Below the pieces are notes generated by a model. It did no database searches, was not told the origin of the DNA, and saw only the letters and a program-made list of their open reading frames with translations. The translations under genes and the position numbers were made by a program. DNA of 6,845 bases from Betaproteobacteria bacterium (GTDB taxonomy: Bacteria; Pseudomonadota; Gammaproteobacteria; Burkholderiales; Thiobacillaceae). Numbering within the stretch: the first letter of the stretch is position 1; each line of letters begins with the position of its first letter. Positions 1 through 6,354 of this stretch are shown piece after piece. The stretch spans positions 1 through 6,845 of the forward strand of contig JAIFLB010000004.1 in NCBI GenBank assembly GCA_020049245.1, given 5' to 3'.

Positions 1-1738
1 ACATGCGCACGATGACCCGCTTCGGCCAGAACGCGCAGGCGATGGTGGCGATGCCCTCGACCAGTTTTTCGACGTAGAAATTGACCGGGTCGCCGTAGCC
101 GTGAATCTTGGCGTCGATGGCGGTTTTTACGTCGTCCGGCATCTTGCGGTATTCCAGCGCCGCGTTCGGGTGGATACCGATGGCGTTGTTGATGATGAAT
201 TCCAGCCGCGCCAGGCCGACGCCTTCGTGCGGCAGGGTGCAGAAGTGGAATGCCTGCTCCGGGTTGCCGACGTTCATCATGATCTTCACCGGGATGTCCG
301 GCATGACTTGTGTGACCGTCTCGGTCTTCTCGAACTTGAGCAGACCGTCGTAGACGTAGCCGTCCTCACCCTCGGCACAGGACACGGTGACTGCCTGGCC
401 TTCCTTGATCAGCTTGGTGGCGTTGCCGGTGCCGACCACTGCCGGCACACCGAGTTCGCGCGCGACGATGGCGGCGTGGCAGGTGCGGCCGCCGCGATTG
501 GTGACGATGGCGCTGGCACGCTTCATTACCGGTTCCCAGTCCGGGTCGGTCATGTCGGCAATCAATACGTCGCCGGGTTCCACTTCGTGCATTTGATCGA
601 TGCTGGCAATGACGCGCGCTTTTCCCTGGCCGATCTTGCTGCCGATGGCGCGGCCGACGATGATCGTTGGGCCCTTTTCCAGCAGCTTGAAGCGGGTCTG
701 CACGTTGCCGTCGCGTGACTTCACCGTCTCCGGACGCGCTTGCAGGATGTACAGCTTGCCATCGATGCCGTCACGGCCCCACTCGATATCCATCGGTCGA
801 CCGTAGTGCTCTTCAATGATCAGCGCGTAGCGCGACAGCTCCAGCAATTCGTCATCGTCCAGCGCAAAGCGATGGCGCAAGCCTATCGGCACATCTTCGA
901 TGATGGTGGAACGCTCGGCTTTCGATTCGTGGCCGAACACCATGCGGATCGCCTTTTCGCCGAGTTTCTTGCGCACCACGGCGCGCTTGCCTTCGCGCAG
1001 CTTGGGCTTGTGCACGTAGTACTCGTCCGGATTGACCGAACCCTGCACGACGGTTTCGCCCAAACCATAGGAGGCATTGATGAACACCACATCGCGAAAA
1101 CCGGATTCGGTATCCATGGTGAACATCACGCCGGCGACGCCCAGGTCGGATCGCACCATGCGCTGAATGCCGGCAGACAGCGCCACCACGGCATGTTCAA
1201 AATGATTGTGGACGCGGTAGGAAATGGCGCGGTCGTTATAGAGCGAGGCAAAACAAAGCTTCACCGCGTCGATCAGATTGTCCGCGCCCTGAATGTTCAG
1301 GTAAGTCTCCTGCTGGCCGGCAAAGGAGGCATCCGGCAGGTCTTCGGCGGTGGCCGATGAGCGCACCGCGAATTGCAGGTCTTCACCCGCTTCCGCGCAC
1401 ATCAGGCGATGGTTGTGGCGAATGCCTGCCTCCAGCCCGGCTGGCAGTGGTGATTGCATCATCCAGCCGCGAATCTCGCGGCCGGCTTCGGCCAGCGCCT
1501 GCGTGTCATCGACATTGAGCGTGGTCAACTTGGCGGCAATGCGATCTGCAAGTCCGTTATGAGATAAATATTCACGAAACGCATCGGCGGTGGTGGCAAA
1601 GCCGCCGGGAACGCGGACGCCTTTGTCAGTCAGGTTGTGGATCATCTCCCCGAGGGAAGCATTTTTGCCGCCAACCTTGTCCACATCATGCATGGACAGG
1701 GTTTCAAAGCGCGCTATATAGTCAAACGAGTGGTCCAT
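1..1738 (-). CDS. ppsA: Phosphoenolpyruvate synthase (pyruvate, water dikinase), 3' end outside window
   Basis: Cytosolic enzyme that converts pyruvate + ATP + water to PEP + AMP + phosphate, allowing gluconeogenesis from three-carbon substrates. Reading the minus strand from ATG at 1738 gives 579 uninterrupted codons to the window edge; E. coli PpsA has about 792 residues, so roughly 210 are missing, including the end of the barrel domain with its catalytic Cys. The N-terminal PEP/pyruvate-binding ATP-grasp domain spans about residues 18-345, with VGGKNASLGEM near 22-32 and FAVRSSATAEDLPDASFAGQ at 123-142. The swivelling phosphohistidine domain (about 385-460) carries GGRTCHAAIVAREL with His421, the phosphoryl carrier, and Thr419, the residue phosphorylated by PpsR in E. 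coli. The PEP-binding barrel begins near 480 and includes Arg511 in LARLEFI. The start is supported by GAGG seven bases upstream and by agreement with the E. coli numbering. It is divergent from ppsR. Confidence 0.97.
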   Translation of the reverse strand, partial: MDHSFDYIARFETLSMHDVDKVGGKNASLGEMIHNLTDKGVRVPGGFATTADAFREYLSHNGLADRIAAKLTTLNVDDTQALAEAGREIRGWMMQSPLPAGLEAGIRHNHRLMCAEAGEDLQFAVRSSATAEDLPDASFAGQQETYLNIQGADNLIDAVKLCFASLYNDRAISYRVHNHFEHAVVALSAGIQRMVRSDLGVAGVMFTMDTESGFRDVVFINASYGLGETVVQGSVNPDEYYVHKPKLREGKRAVVRKKLGEKAIRMVFGHESKAERSTIIEDVPIGLRHRFALDDDELLELSRYALIIEEHYGRPMDIEWGRDGIDGKLYILQARPETVKSRDGNVQTRFKLLEKGPTIIVGRAIGSKIGQGKARVIASIDQMHEVEPGDVLIADMTDPDWEPVMKRASAIVTNRGGRTCHAAIVARELGVPAVVGTGNATKLIKEGQAVTVSCAEGEDGYVYDGLLKFEKTETVTQVMPDIPVKIMMNVGNPEQAFHFCTLPHEGVGLARLEFIINNAIGIHPNAALEYRKMPDDVKTAIDAKIHGYGDPVNFYVEKLVEGIATIACAFWPKRVIVRM

Positions 1739-1745
1739 TTTGTGT

Positions 1746-1749
1746 CCTC
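1746..1749 (-). promoter_or_regulatory. Ribosome binding site of ppsA
   Basis: On the minus strand this reads GAGG, seven bases before the ATG at 1738. It is a good Shine-Dalgarno match at a normal distance and fixes the ppsA start. ppsR on the other strand has no comparable signal. Confidence 0.6.
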
Positions 1750-1763
1750 GATAAACATTGACT

Positions 1764-1776
1764 GAAGCGTCGCTTC
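1764..1776. promoter_or_regulatory. Perfect inverted repeat in the ppsA-ppsR divergent region, possible operator
   Basis: The sequence is GAAGCG-T-CGCTTC: six-base arms around a single central base, lying between two divergent genes only 58 bases apart. It directly follows TTGACT (1758-1763), which resembles a -35 element on the plus strand. One flank reads ACTGAAGCG, loosely like a Cra/FruR half-site (TGAA(A/T)CG). Cra is known to activate ppsA in E. coli, but the match is imperfect and the Cra palindrome has no central base. Function as an operator is inferred from position and symmetry only. Confidence 0.35.
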
Positions 1777-1796
1777 CTTCCCGGCATACACCCTCC

Positions 1797-2633
1797 ATGA
1801 CACCTGCACGTCCGGTCTACTTCATCTCCGATCACACGGGCATCACAGCCGAGATCATTGGCAAGAGTCTGCTCTCCCAATTTCCCAGCGAAGCGTTCGC
1901 GCAAGTGAGTTTACCCTTCGTCGACTCACTCGAAAAAGCGAATTCTGCAGCGCAGCAAGTTTGCGATGCCTGGAAGCTTTCAAACATAAAACCCTTAGTG
2001 TTTTCAACGCTTACCGACCCCGCCGCACGTGCAGCATTGGATGCTTGCGGCGCGGTGGTGATGGACATCTACGGCCACTTTCTGAACATGATGGTGGGCG
2101 AAATCGGCTATCCGCCGGAACCGCTGCGCGGCCGCTTTCACGGCATGTCGGACGACAACTCCTACCGCAGCCGCATCGATGCGGTGAACTTCGCGCTGGC
2201 GGCGGATGACGGACTCGGTCTGGAGAAATACCAGCGCGCCGACCTGATCCTGGTTGGCGTTTCACGCAGCGGCAAAACGCCAACCTCGCTGTATATGGCG
2301 ATGCAATACGGTTTGTGCGTCGCCAATTACCCGCTGACACCTGAGAATTTTGACGGTTCGACTGGCTCGCCGCATGGCCTGCCGAAATCGTTGCAGCCGT
2401 TCCGCGCCAAGCTGCGCGGGCTGACATTGGCACCGGAACGGCTGGCGCAGATTCGTTCCGAACGCCGGCCGAACAGTGCGTATGCGTCCATCGAAACCTG
2501 CAAAAAAGAGCTCAAGCAGGCTGAATTACTGATGCGCAGCGAAGGCATTCCGATCGTCGATTCAACCCATCGCTCGATCGAAGAAATCTCGACCATGATC
2601 AAGCATTCGTTGAGCAGCGATCGGAAGAACTGA
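1797..2633 (+). CDS. ppsR: PEP synthetase regulatory protein (bifunctional kinase/pyrophosphorylase, DUF299 family)
   Basis: In E. coli, PpsR inactivates PEP synthase by ADP-dependent phosphorylation of a Thr two residues from the catalytic His, and reactivates it by phosphate-dependent removal that yields pyrophosphate. The ATG at 1797 gives 278 residues, almost the same as E. coli PpsR (277). Family features are the N-terminal VYFISDHTGITAE (residues 7-19), a conserved FHGMSDDNSYRSRIDAVNFAL block (about 114-134), and the nucleotide-binding loop GVSRSGKTPTSLYMAMQ starting at residue 154, with Gly159-Lys160-Thr161. The C-terminal Y-A-S-I-E-T-C segment (about 229-235) is also typical. An in-frame TTG at 1758 would add 13 residues. 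I prefer the ATG because homologues begin a few residues before the YFISD motif and the extension resembles nothing in the family. Neither start has a good ribosome binding site. It is divergent from its target ppsA. Confidence 0.95.
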   Translation: MTPARPVYFISDHTGITAEIIGKSLLSQFPSEAFAQVSLPFVDSLEKANSAAQQVCDAWKLSNIKPLVFSTLTDPAARAALDACGAVVMDIYGHFLNMMVGEIGYPPEPLRGRFHGMSDDNSYRSRIDAVNFALAADDGLGLEKYQRADLILVGVSRSGKTPTSLYMAMQYGLCVANYPLTPENFDGSTGSPHGLPKSLQPFRAKLRGLTLAPERLAQIRSERRPNSAYASIETCKKELKQAELLMRSEGIPIVDSTHRSIEEISTMIKHSLSSDRKN

Positions 2634-2693
2634 GGCAGGCCGGCACTATTGGCGGATGGCGCTTTCGTTTTTCCGTCGTACCCCGGCTGCCTT

Positions 2694-2699
2694 TACAAT
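2694..2699 (+). promoter_or_regulatory. Possible -10 element ahead of the double-ACT regulator gene
   Basis: TACAAT, one base from the consensus TATAAT, lies 32 bases before the ATG at 2731 in the 97-base gap after ppsR, where a promoter would be expected. No good -35 hexamer is seen 16-18 bases upstream (the region reads TTCCGT or similar), so this is a weak call based on one hexamer and position. Confidence 0.25.
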
Positions 2700-2721
2700 C
2701 TGCCGCACGCAATCAACTCGC

Positions 2722-2725
2722 AGGA
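2722..2725 (+). promoter_or_regulatory. Ribosome binding site that selects the start of the double-ACT regulator
   Basis: AGGA (within CAGGAAACCC) sits five bases before the ATG at 2731. It decides for this start over an in-frame upstream ATG at 2656, which would add 25 residues unlike anything in the family. Confidence 0.6.
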
Positions 2726-2730
2726 AACCC

Positions 2731-3267
2731 ATGAGCAATATCGACTATCTGGCCATCACCGCCTCGGGCGAAGACAAGATCGGCCTGGTGCAACGCTTCA
2801 CCAGCCGCATCGTCGAAGCCGGCTGCAATATCGAAGAATCGCGCATGGCCGTGCTGGGCAGCCAGTTCTCCATCCTGATGCTGATCTCCGGCCCGTGGAA
2901 TGCGTTGTCGAAACTGGAAGACCGCCTCGGCCAGGTCGGCGAGGAACTCGGCCTCAGCATCCTGCACAAGCGCACCCGCCCGGCCGAACGCAAAGTGCCG
3001 CTGGTACCTTACCGGGTCAATGTGGTGGCGATGGATCATCCCGGCATCGTGCATAACCTGGCCGACTTTTTTGCCCGCCAGGGCATCAATATCGAAGAAT
3101 TGATTACCGAGACCTACCCGGCGCCGCACACCGGCACGCCGATGTTCTCGGTCAACATCACGGTCGGCATTCCGGCCGACATGCATTTGCCGACCCTGCG
3201 CGGCGATTTCTTCGACTATTGCGACAACCTGAATCTCGATGCGGTAATGGAACCTGCGCGGGACTGA
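2731..3267 (+). CDS. gcvR: GcvR-type double ACT-domain regulator (glycine cleavage system repressor family)
   Basis: The 178-residue product is two ACT domains in tandem: about residues 5-85, starting YLAITASGEDKIGLVQRF, and about 94-172, starting YRVNVVAMDHPGIVHNLADF. Each shows the ACT pattern of a strand, then an acidic residue and glycine before the first helix. E. coli GcvR (about 190 residues) has this layout. There it binds the activator GcvA when glycine is low and blocks gcvTHP expression; it does not itself bind DNA. No gcvA, gcvTHP, bcp or dapA is visible here, so the glycine-specific role is by homology only, and a general amino-acid-sensing ACT protein is the alternative. AGGA five bases upstream supports the ATG. 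The stop TGA overlaps the ribosome binding site of the next gene, suggesting co-transcription. Confidence 0.85.
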   Translation: MSNIDYLAITASGEDKIGLVQRFTSRIVEAGCNIEESRMAVLGSQFSILMLISGPWNALSKLEDRLGQVGEELGLSILHKRTRPAERKVPLVPYRVNVVAMDHPGIVHNLADFFARQGINIEELITETYPAPHTGTPMFSVNITVGIPADMHLPTLRGDFFDYCDNLNLDAVMEPARD

Positions 3268-3269
3268 GG
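3266..3269 (+). promoter_or_regulatory. Ribosome binding site of the cysteine-cluster gene, overlapping the preceding stop codon
   Basis: GAGG begins inside the TGA stop (3265-3267) of the double-ACT gene and lies seven bases before the ATG at 3277. The arrangement favours translational coupling of the two genes and fixes the downstream start. Confidence 0.5.
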
Positions 3270-3276
3270 CGCCAAC

Positions 3277-3897
3277 ATGAAGCCTCAGTCAGGCCGTCTT
3301 GCTTTTCCGGAGGACGAGAATCGCCACCCCTGGCTTGCATTGCTGCTGGAAATCCAGCACCTGACCAATCAGGGCGTCAGCAAAGCGATCAAAGCCGACG
3401 GTCGCAAACTGGCGTGTGGCCGTGGTTGTGCCAGTTGTTGCCGGACACATACCGACATCCCGGTGTATCCGCTCGAATTGATGGGCATTGCCTGGTATGC
3501 CAGCGAGAAATTGAGCGGCGAACTGCGCGACCGCGTCAGGCAACAGTTGCTGCAACATCGTGACCTTGGCGCCTGTCCGTTTCTGGTCGATGAAGCCTGT
3601 GCCATTCACCCGCTGCGCCCCATGGCTTGCCGTCAGTTCAATGTTTTCAACACGGTCTGCGCGGTGGGCGAAGATGCCTTTCACACCCGTCTTGCCGACG
3701 TGCTGAAACCGGATCTGAAATTGAAGAATGAAGCCCTGCGCGAAATGTTGCGGCATCACAAGATCACCGATGGCCGTGAACGCCGCCGCCTGGTGGAAAC
3801 CGGTGAAGTTCACCGCCTGGCCCAAAGCCTGCGCGAAATGCGCTGGGAAACCCTGGCCGCGCGCATGGCAGCTCTCCCAGCACCCCGCCCAGTCTGA
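3277..3897 (+). CDS. YkgJ family cysteine-cluster protein (putative metal-binding)
   Basis: The 206-residue soluble protein belongs to the YkgJ / CxxCxxCC family, whose members are predicted to chelate zinc or iron through conserved cysteines; the biochemical role is not established. The N-terminal cluster is CGRGCASCCR, with Cys47, Cys51, Cys54 and Cys55 (C-x3-C-x2-CC). The second half of the site is Cys100 in ACPFLVDEAC, Cys108, and Cys118 in AIHPLRPMACRQF, the family's C-x-[IV]-[HY]-P-x-R-P-x-x-C-R signature. Cys128 is a further candidate. The rest is mostly charged and helical (about 140-200), with no signal peptide or membrane segment. It starts nine bases after the double-ACT gene and is probably in the same transcript. 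It could equally be described as an uncharacterised zinc/iron-chelating protein. Confidence 0.9.
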   Translation: MKPQSGRLAFPEDENRHPWLALLLEIQHLTNQGVSKAIKADGRKLACGRGCASCCRTHTDIPVYPLELMGIAWYASEKLSGELRDRVRQQLLQHRDLGACPFLVDEACAIHPLRPMACRQFNVFNTVCAVGEDAFHTRLADVLKPDLKLKNEALREMLRHHKITDGRERRRLVETGEVHRLAQSLREMRWETLAARMAALPAPRPV

Positions 3898-3950
3898 ACA
3901 CACGCATGCTGCGAAGATGAACTTATCAAACCGTTACGAATGACCCTGCC

Positions 3951-4232
3951 ATGAGCCACAAACATGAACATCTGCTGCACAGCATTTTTCAGGATCCGAT
4001 CAGCGGCAACATCCATTGGCGCGACATCGAATCGCTTCTGAATCACCTTGGCGCCGAGATCGAACCCATCCAGGGCGCGCGAATTCGCGTCGTGTTGAAT
4101 GGTGTCGAGGGCGTTCTGCATCACCCGCACCACAGCAATGTGCTGCAACGGCAGGATGTGAAAAACCTGCGTCAATATCTGGCTTCGGCGCGCGTCACGC
4201 CTTCGCTTTACGAAATCGGAAAGAAGGATTGA
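3951..4232 (+). CDS. Small HicA-fold protein, solitary (annotated in relatives as HicA family toxin)
   Basis: The 93-residue basic protein has the HicA (YcfA-like) layout. An N-terminal helix and the block GNIHWRDIESLLNHLGAEI (residues 19-37) correspond to the first helix, which in HicA precedes a beta hairpin. The strands ARIRVVLNG and VEGVLHHPH (43-60) follow, then a second helix around QDVKNLRQYLASARV. True HicA toxins are mRNA interferases with an active-site His in a G-S-x-H type segment and are paired with an adjacent HicB antitoxin. Here that segment reads QGARIRV with no His, and neither neighbour is HicB-like. I therefore regard it as a HicA-related RNA-binding-fold protein of unknown role, not a demonstrated toxin. 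The ribosome binding site is weak. The gene ends four bases before the transglycosylase start, suggesting co-expression. Confidence 0.8.
   Translation: MSHKHEHLLHSIFQDPISGNIHWRDIESLLNHLGAEIEPIQGARIRVVLNGVEGVLHHPHHSNVLQRQDVKNLRQYLASARVTPSLYEIGKKD
4224..4228 (+). promoter_or_regulatory. Ribosome binding site that supports the GTG start of the lytic transglycosylase
   Basis: AAGGA lies eight bases before GTG at 4237, inside the last codons of the preceding small gene. It supports a GTG start, which is also the only start that keeps the signal peptide; the first in-frame ATG is at residue 39. Confidence 0.6.
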
Positions 4233-4236
4233 ACGG

Positions 4237-5511
4237 GTGAAATTTCTCCATACCGCGCCGCTGTTGGCGCGCTGGCTGCTGTTTTGTCTGTGCATCGCCA
4301 GCCCCTATGTCTTGGCAACCGACGAACCCCCTGCCACGCCCGCCAGCGAAATGGCCCTTTCGCCCGAGTTCACCACCTGGCTGGCACAACTGCGTCAGGA
4401 TGCGCTGCGACAAGGCATCAGCAACAAAACGTTTGATCAGGCGCTGGCCGGGTTTCAACCCATCCCGCGCGTCATCGAGCTGGATCAGCGGCAACCTGAA
4501 TTTGTCGATACGTTCTGGAACTACCTTGACCGCCGCGTCGAGAACCGGCGCGTCGCGCAAGGTAAGGAGCATCTGCGCGCACACGCAAAATTGCTGCGCT
4601 CTGTGCAATCCAAACATGGCATTCCAGCGTCGGTCTTGGTTGCATTCTGGGGTCTGGAGACAAATTACGGTGGCACCACGGGTAACTTTCCGGTCCCGCT
4701 CGCGCTTGCGACCCTGGCCTATGACAACCGACGCAGCGAATTCTTTCGCAGAGAGTTGCTGAATGCGCTGTCCATCCTGGAACAGGGCCACATCGGCTTG
4801 GGCGACATGAATGGCTCCTGGGCCGGTGCAATGGGGCAGATGCAGTTCATGCCGTCCACCTTCCTGCACTATGCCGTCGATGGCGATGGCAACGGACGCA
4901 AGGATATCTGGCGTTCACTGCCTGACGCGTTTCACTCCGGCGCCAATTACCTGAAGAAAATTGGTTGGCGCTCGAATGAAATCTGGGGACGGGAAGTGCT
5001 GTTGCCGGAAGGTTTTGACTTTGAATCGGCCCGCCCTGAAATCAAGCGGCCGTTGCACGAATGGGCGGCGCTGGGCGTGCGCAAAGCCGATGGCAAGCCA
5101 CTGCCAAGAACCAAACAGATCGGCGCAATCGTGGTGCCGCAAGGCCACGACGGTCCGGCATTTCTGGTTTACCGAAATTTCGATGTGATCATGGAATGGA
5201 ACCGTTCGATCAATTACGCGCTGGCGGTCGGTCACCTGGCCGACCGGATCACCGGCGCGCCGGCTTTGGCGCTGGGGCGTAACGTCGATAACCAGCGCCT
5301 GACGCGCGATCAGTTGATGCAAATCCAGCATCAGCTCAGCCAATTGGGCCTCGATCCCGGCAATATCGACGGCATTCCCGGCTCGAAAACCCGGCTGGCG
5401 ATTCGTGCCTACCAGAAAGCCGCCGGCTTGCCGCCGGATGGCCATGCTTCCGCCAGCTTGCTGGAGTTCATGAAAAAGGAATCGTCCAGCACCGCGCCGG
5501 CAGGTGTCTGA
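4237..5511 (+). CDS. MltB-family lytic murein transglycosylase with C-terminal peptidoglycan-binding domain
   Basis: Exported enzyme that cleaves the MurNAc-GlcNAc bond of peptidoglycan to give 1,6-anhydro-MurNAc ends during wall remodelling. The product has 424 residues from GTG. Residues 1-27 form a Sec signal peptide (hydrophobic core about 9-21, likely cleavage after VLA at 25-27). No lipobox is seen, so it is probably soluble periplasmic, unlike E. coli MltB. The catalytic domain (about 42-340) has the general acid/base Glu141 in FWGLETNYGG, the substrate-groove motif GAMGQMQFMPSTF (197-209), and a calcium-loop-like DGDGNGRKDIW (215-225), as in Slt35. A peptidoglycan-binding domain (about 355-412) contains IQHQLSQLGLDPGNIDGIPG and ends before a short Ser/Thr-rich tail. 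E. coli MltB (361 residues) lacks this extra domain; the layout matches the longer SltB-type relatives of Pseudomonas. It sits four bases behind the small HicA-fold gene and converges on the SDR gene, 39 bases away. Confidence 0.95.
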   Translation: MKFLHTAPLLARWLLFCLCIASPYVLATDEPPATPASEMALSPEFTTWLAQLRQDALRQGISNKTFDQALAGFQPIPRVIELDQRQPEFVDTFWNYLDRRVENRRVAQGKEHLRAHAKLLRSVQSKHGIPASVLVAFWGLETNYGGTTGNFPVPLALATLAYDNRRSEFFRRELLNALSILEQGHIGLGDMNGSWAGAMGQMQFMPSTFLHYAVDGDGNGRKDIWRSLPDAFHSGANYLKKIGWRSNEIWGREVLLPEGFDFESARPEIKRPLHEWAALGVRKADGKPLPRTKQIGAIVVPQGHDGPAFLVYRNFDVIMEWNRSINYALAVGHLADRITGAPALALGRNVDNQRLTRDQLMQIQHQLSQLGLDPGNIDGIPGSKTRLAIRAYQKAAGLPPDGHASASLLEFMKKESSSTAPAGV

Positions 5512-5550
5512 GATTCTGCCGCAGAAAACCCGACGCCGGCTTGTTGCAGT

Positions 5551-6354
5551 TCAGCGCTTGCCGCCGCCGGAAGCGCGCATCAGCACCCAATCCATCGCCC
5601 GCACCGGCAGAAAACGCTTCAGCCACCAGAACGCAACCGCCGGCACGGTGACCGGGTAACGCGAACGCGGGAACGGGTTTTCCAGTGCATGCACCACTTT
5701 CTCCAGCACGGCTTCCGCCGGCAGCGTGAACGGCGCGGCGGGGCCAGGTTTGTTCAGGCGTTCGAGTTGTGATTCGTACTCGGCACGATGCACGCTGTTG
5801 CGCCAATCGATATGTTTTTCGAAATGCGGCACGCAGTTTTCGCGAAAGCGTGACGTGATCGGGCCGGGTTCGACCAGCGCGACATGGATGCCGCTGCCAT
5901 GCAGTTCCTGGCGCAGCGTGTCGGTCAGCCCTTCCAGCGCAAATTTCACCGCGACATAGGCGCCGCGATAGGGAAACGCCGAGTAACCCAGCACCGACAT
6001 CACCGGAATGACGCGGTTGGTCAATTCCAGCCAGCCGAACAGATTGGTTTCGAACTGTTCGCGCATCGCATCGCGGGTCAGGTCTTCCACCGCACCGACC
6101 TGACCGAAGCCGCCGTTGTTGAACAGCGCGTCGAGCCGGCCGCCGGTTTCCGCCAGCACGGCATCGACCGCAACCTGAATCGAAGCCGAATCATTCAGAT
6201 CGAGCAGCAGGCTGTGCATGCCTTCGGCTTGCAGGCGTTCGACATCTTCCGGCTTGCGCGCGGTGGCAAACACGCGCCAGCCGCGCTCGCTCAAACCGCG
6301 TGCGACGGTGGCGCCGATGCCGGTGGAACAACCGGTGATCAGGAGACTTCTCAT
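5551..6354 (-). CDS. Short-chain dehydrogenase/reductase with an apparent 12-residue internal deletion
   Basis: Classical NAD(P)-dependent SDR of 267 residues, similar in layout to E. coli YbbO; the substrate is unknown. Visible motifs are the cofactor loop TGCSTGIG (7-14), ARKPEDVERL (32-41) after the second strand, NNGG (79-82, in place of NNAG), Asn104 in NLFG, Ser120, and Tyr133/Lys137 in YVAVK, followed by VEPGPITSRF (161-170), the segment that closes over the cofactor. Ser-to-Tyr spacing is the normal 13. Between VIPVM (115-119) and SVLG (120-123) relatives carry about 12 more residues (a G-x-G-R-I-V type stretch forming the fifth Rossmann strand), absent here without loss of frame (junction at 5997/5998). 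The usual Ser before the catalytic Lys is Val. The enzyme may be inactive, or the sequence faulty. It starts just after the RND permease gene and was probably co-transcribed with it. There is no clear ribosome binding site. Confidence 0.9.
   Translation of the reverse strand: MRSLLITGCSTGIGATVARGLSERGWRVFATARKPEDVERLQAEGMHSLLLDLNDSASIQVAVDAVLAETGGRLDALFNNGGFGQVGAVEDLTRDAMREQFETNLFGWLELTNRVIPVMSVLGYSAFPYRGAYVAVKFALEGLTDTLRQELHGSGIHVALVEPGPITSRFRENCVPHFEKHIDWRNSVHRAEYESQLERLNKPGPAAPFTLPAEAVLEKVVHALENPFPRSRYPVTVPAVAFWWLKRFLPVRAMDWVLMRASGGGKR

Noticed and set aside
101..1360. Long plus-strand open frames at 101-718 and 740-1360
   Set aside because: They are antisense shadows of ppsA, rich in His, Asp and Arg as expected from reading a GC-rich gene backwards, and match no protein I recognise.
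1758..1796. TTG start at 1758 giving a 291-residue PpsR
   Set aside because: The extra 13 residues do not resemble the family, the ATG at 1797 gives the normal length, and TTG has no ribosome binding site.
2634..2691. Distant inverted repeat GGCAGGCCGG ... CCGGCTGCC in the gap after ppsR
   Set aside because: The arms are nearly 40 bases apart with one bulged base and no T-run after the second arm. It could be chance in GC-rich DNA.
2656..2730. Upstream ATG at 2656 for the double-ACT gene
   Set aside because: It would add 25 residues with no family match and would bypass the AGGA site that properly precedes the ATG at 2731.
3289..3903. Minus-strand open frame of 204 codons opposite the cysteine-cluster gene
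   Set aside because: The plus-strand frame has clear YkgJ motifs and a ribosome binding site; the antisense product has no recognisable features.
3951..4232. A complete HicAB toxin-antitoxin module
   Set aside because: No HicB-like reading frame lies on either side, and the catalytic His position is not filled.
5514..5530. Short inverted repeat TTCTG-CCG-CAGAA between the converging transglycosylase and SDR genes
   Set aside because: The stem is only five base pairs with a three-base loop and no convincing T-run follows on either strand, so I do not call it a terminator.
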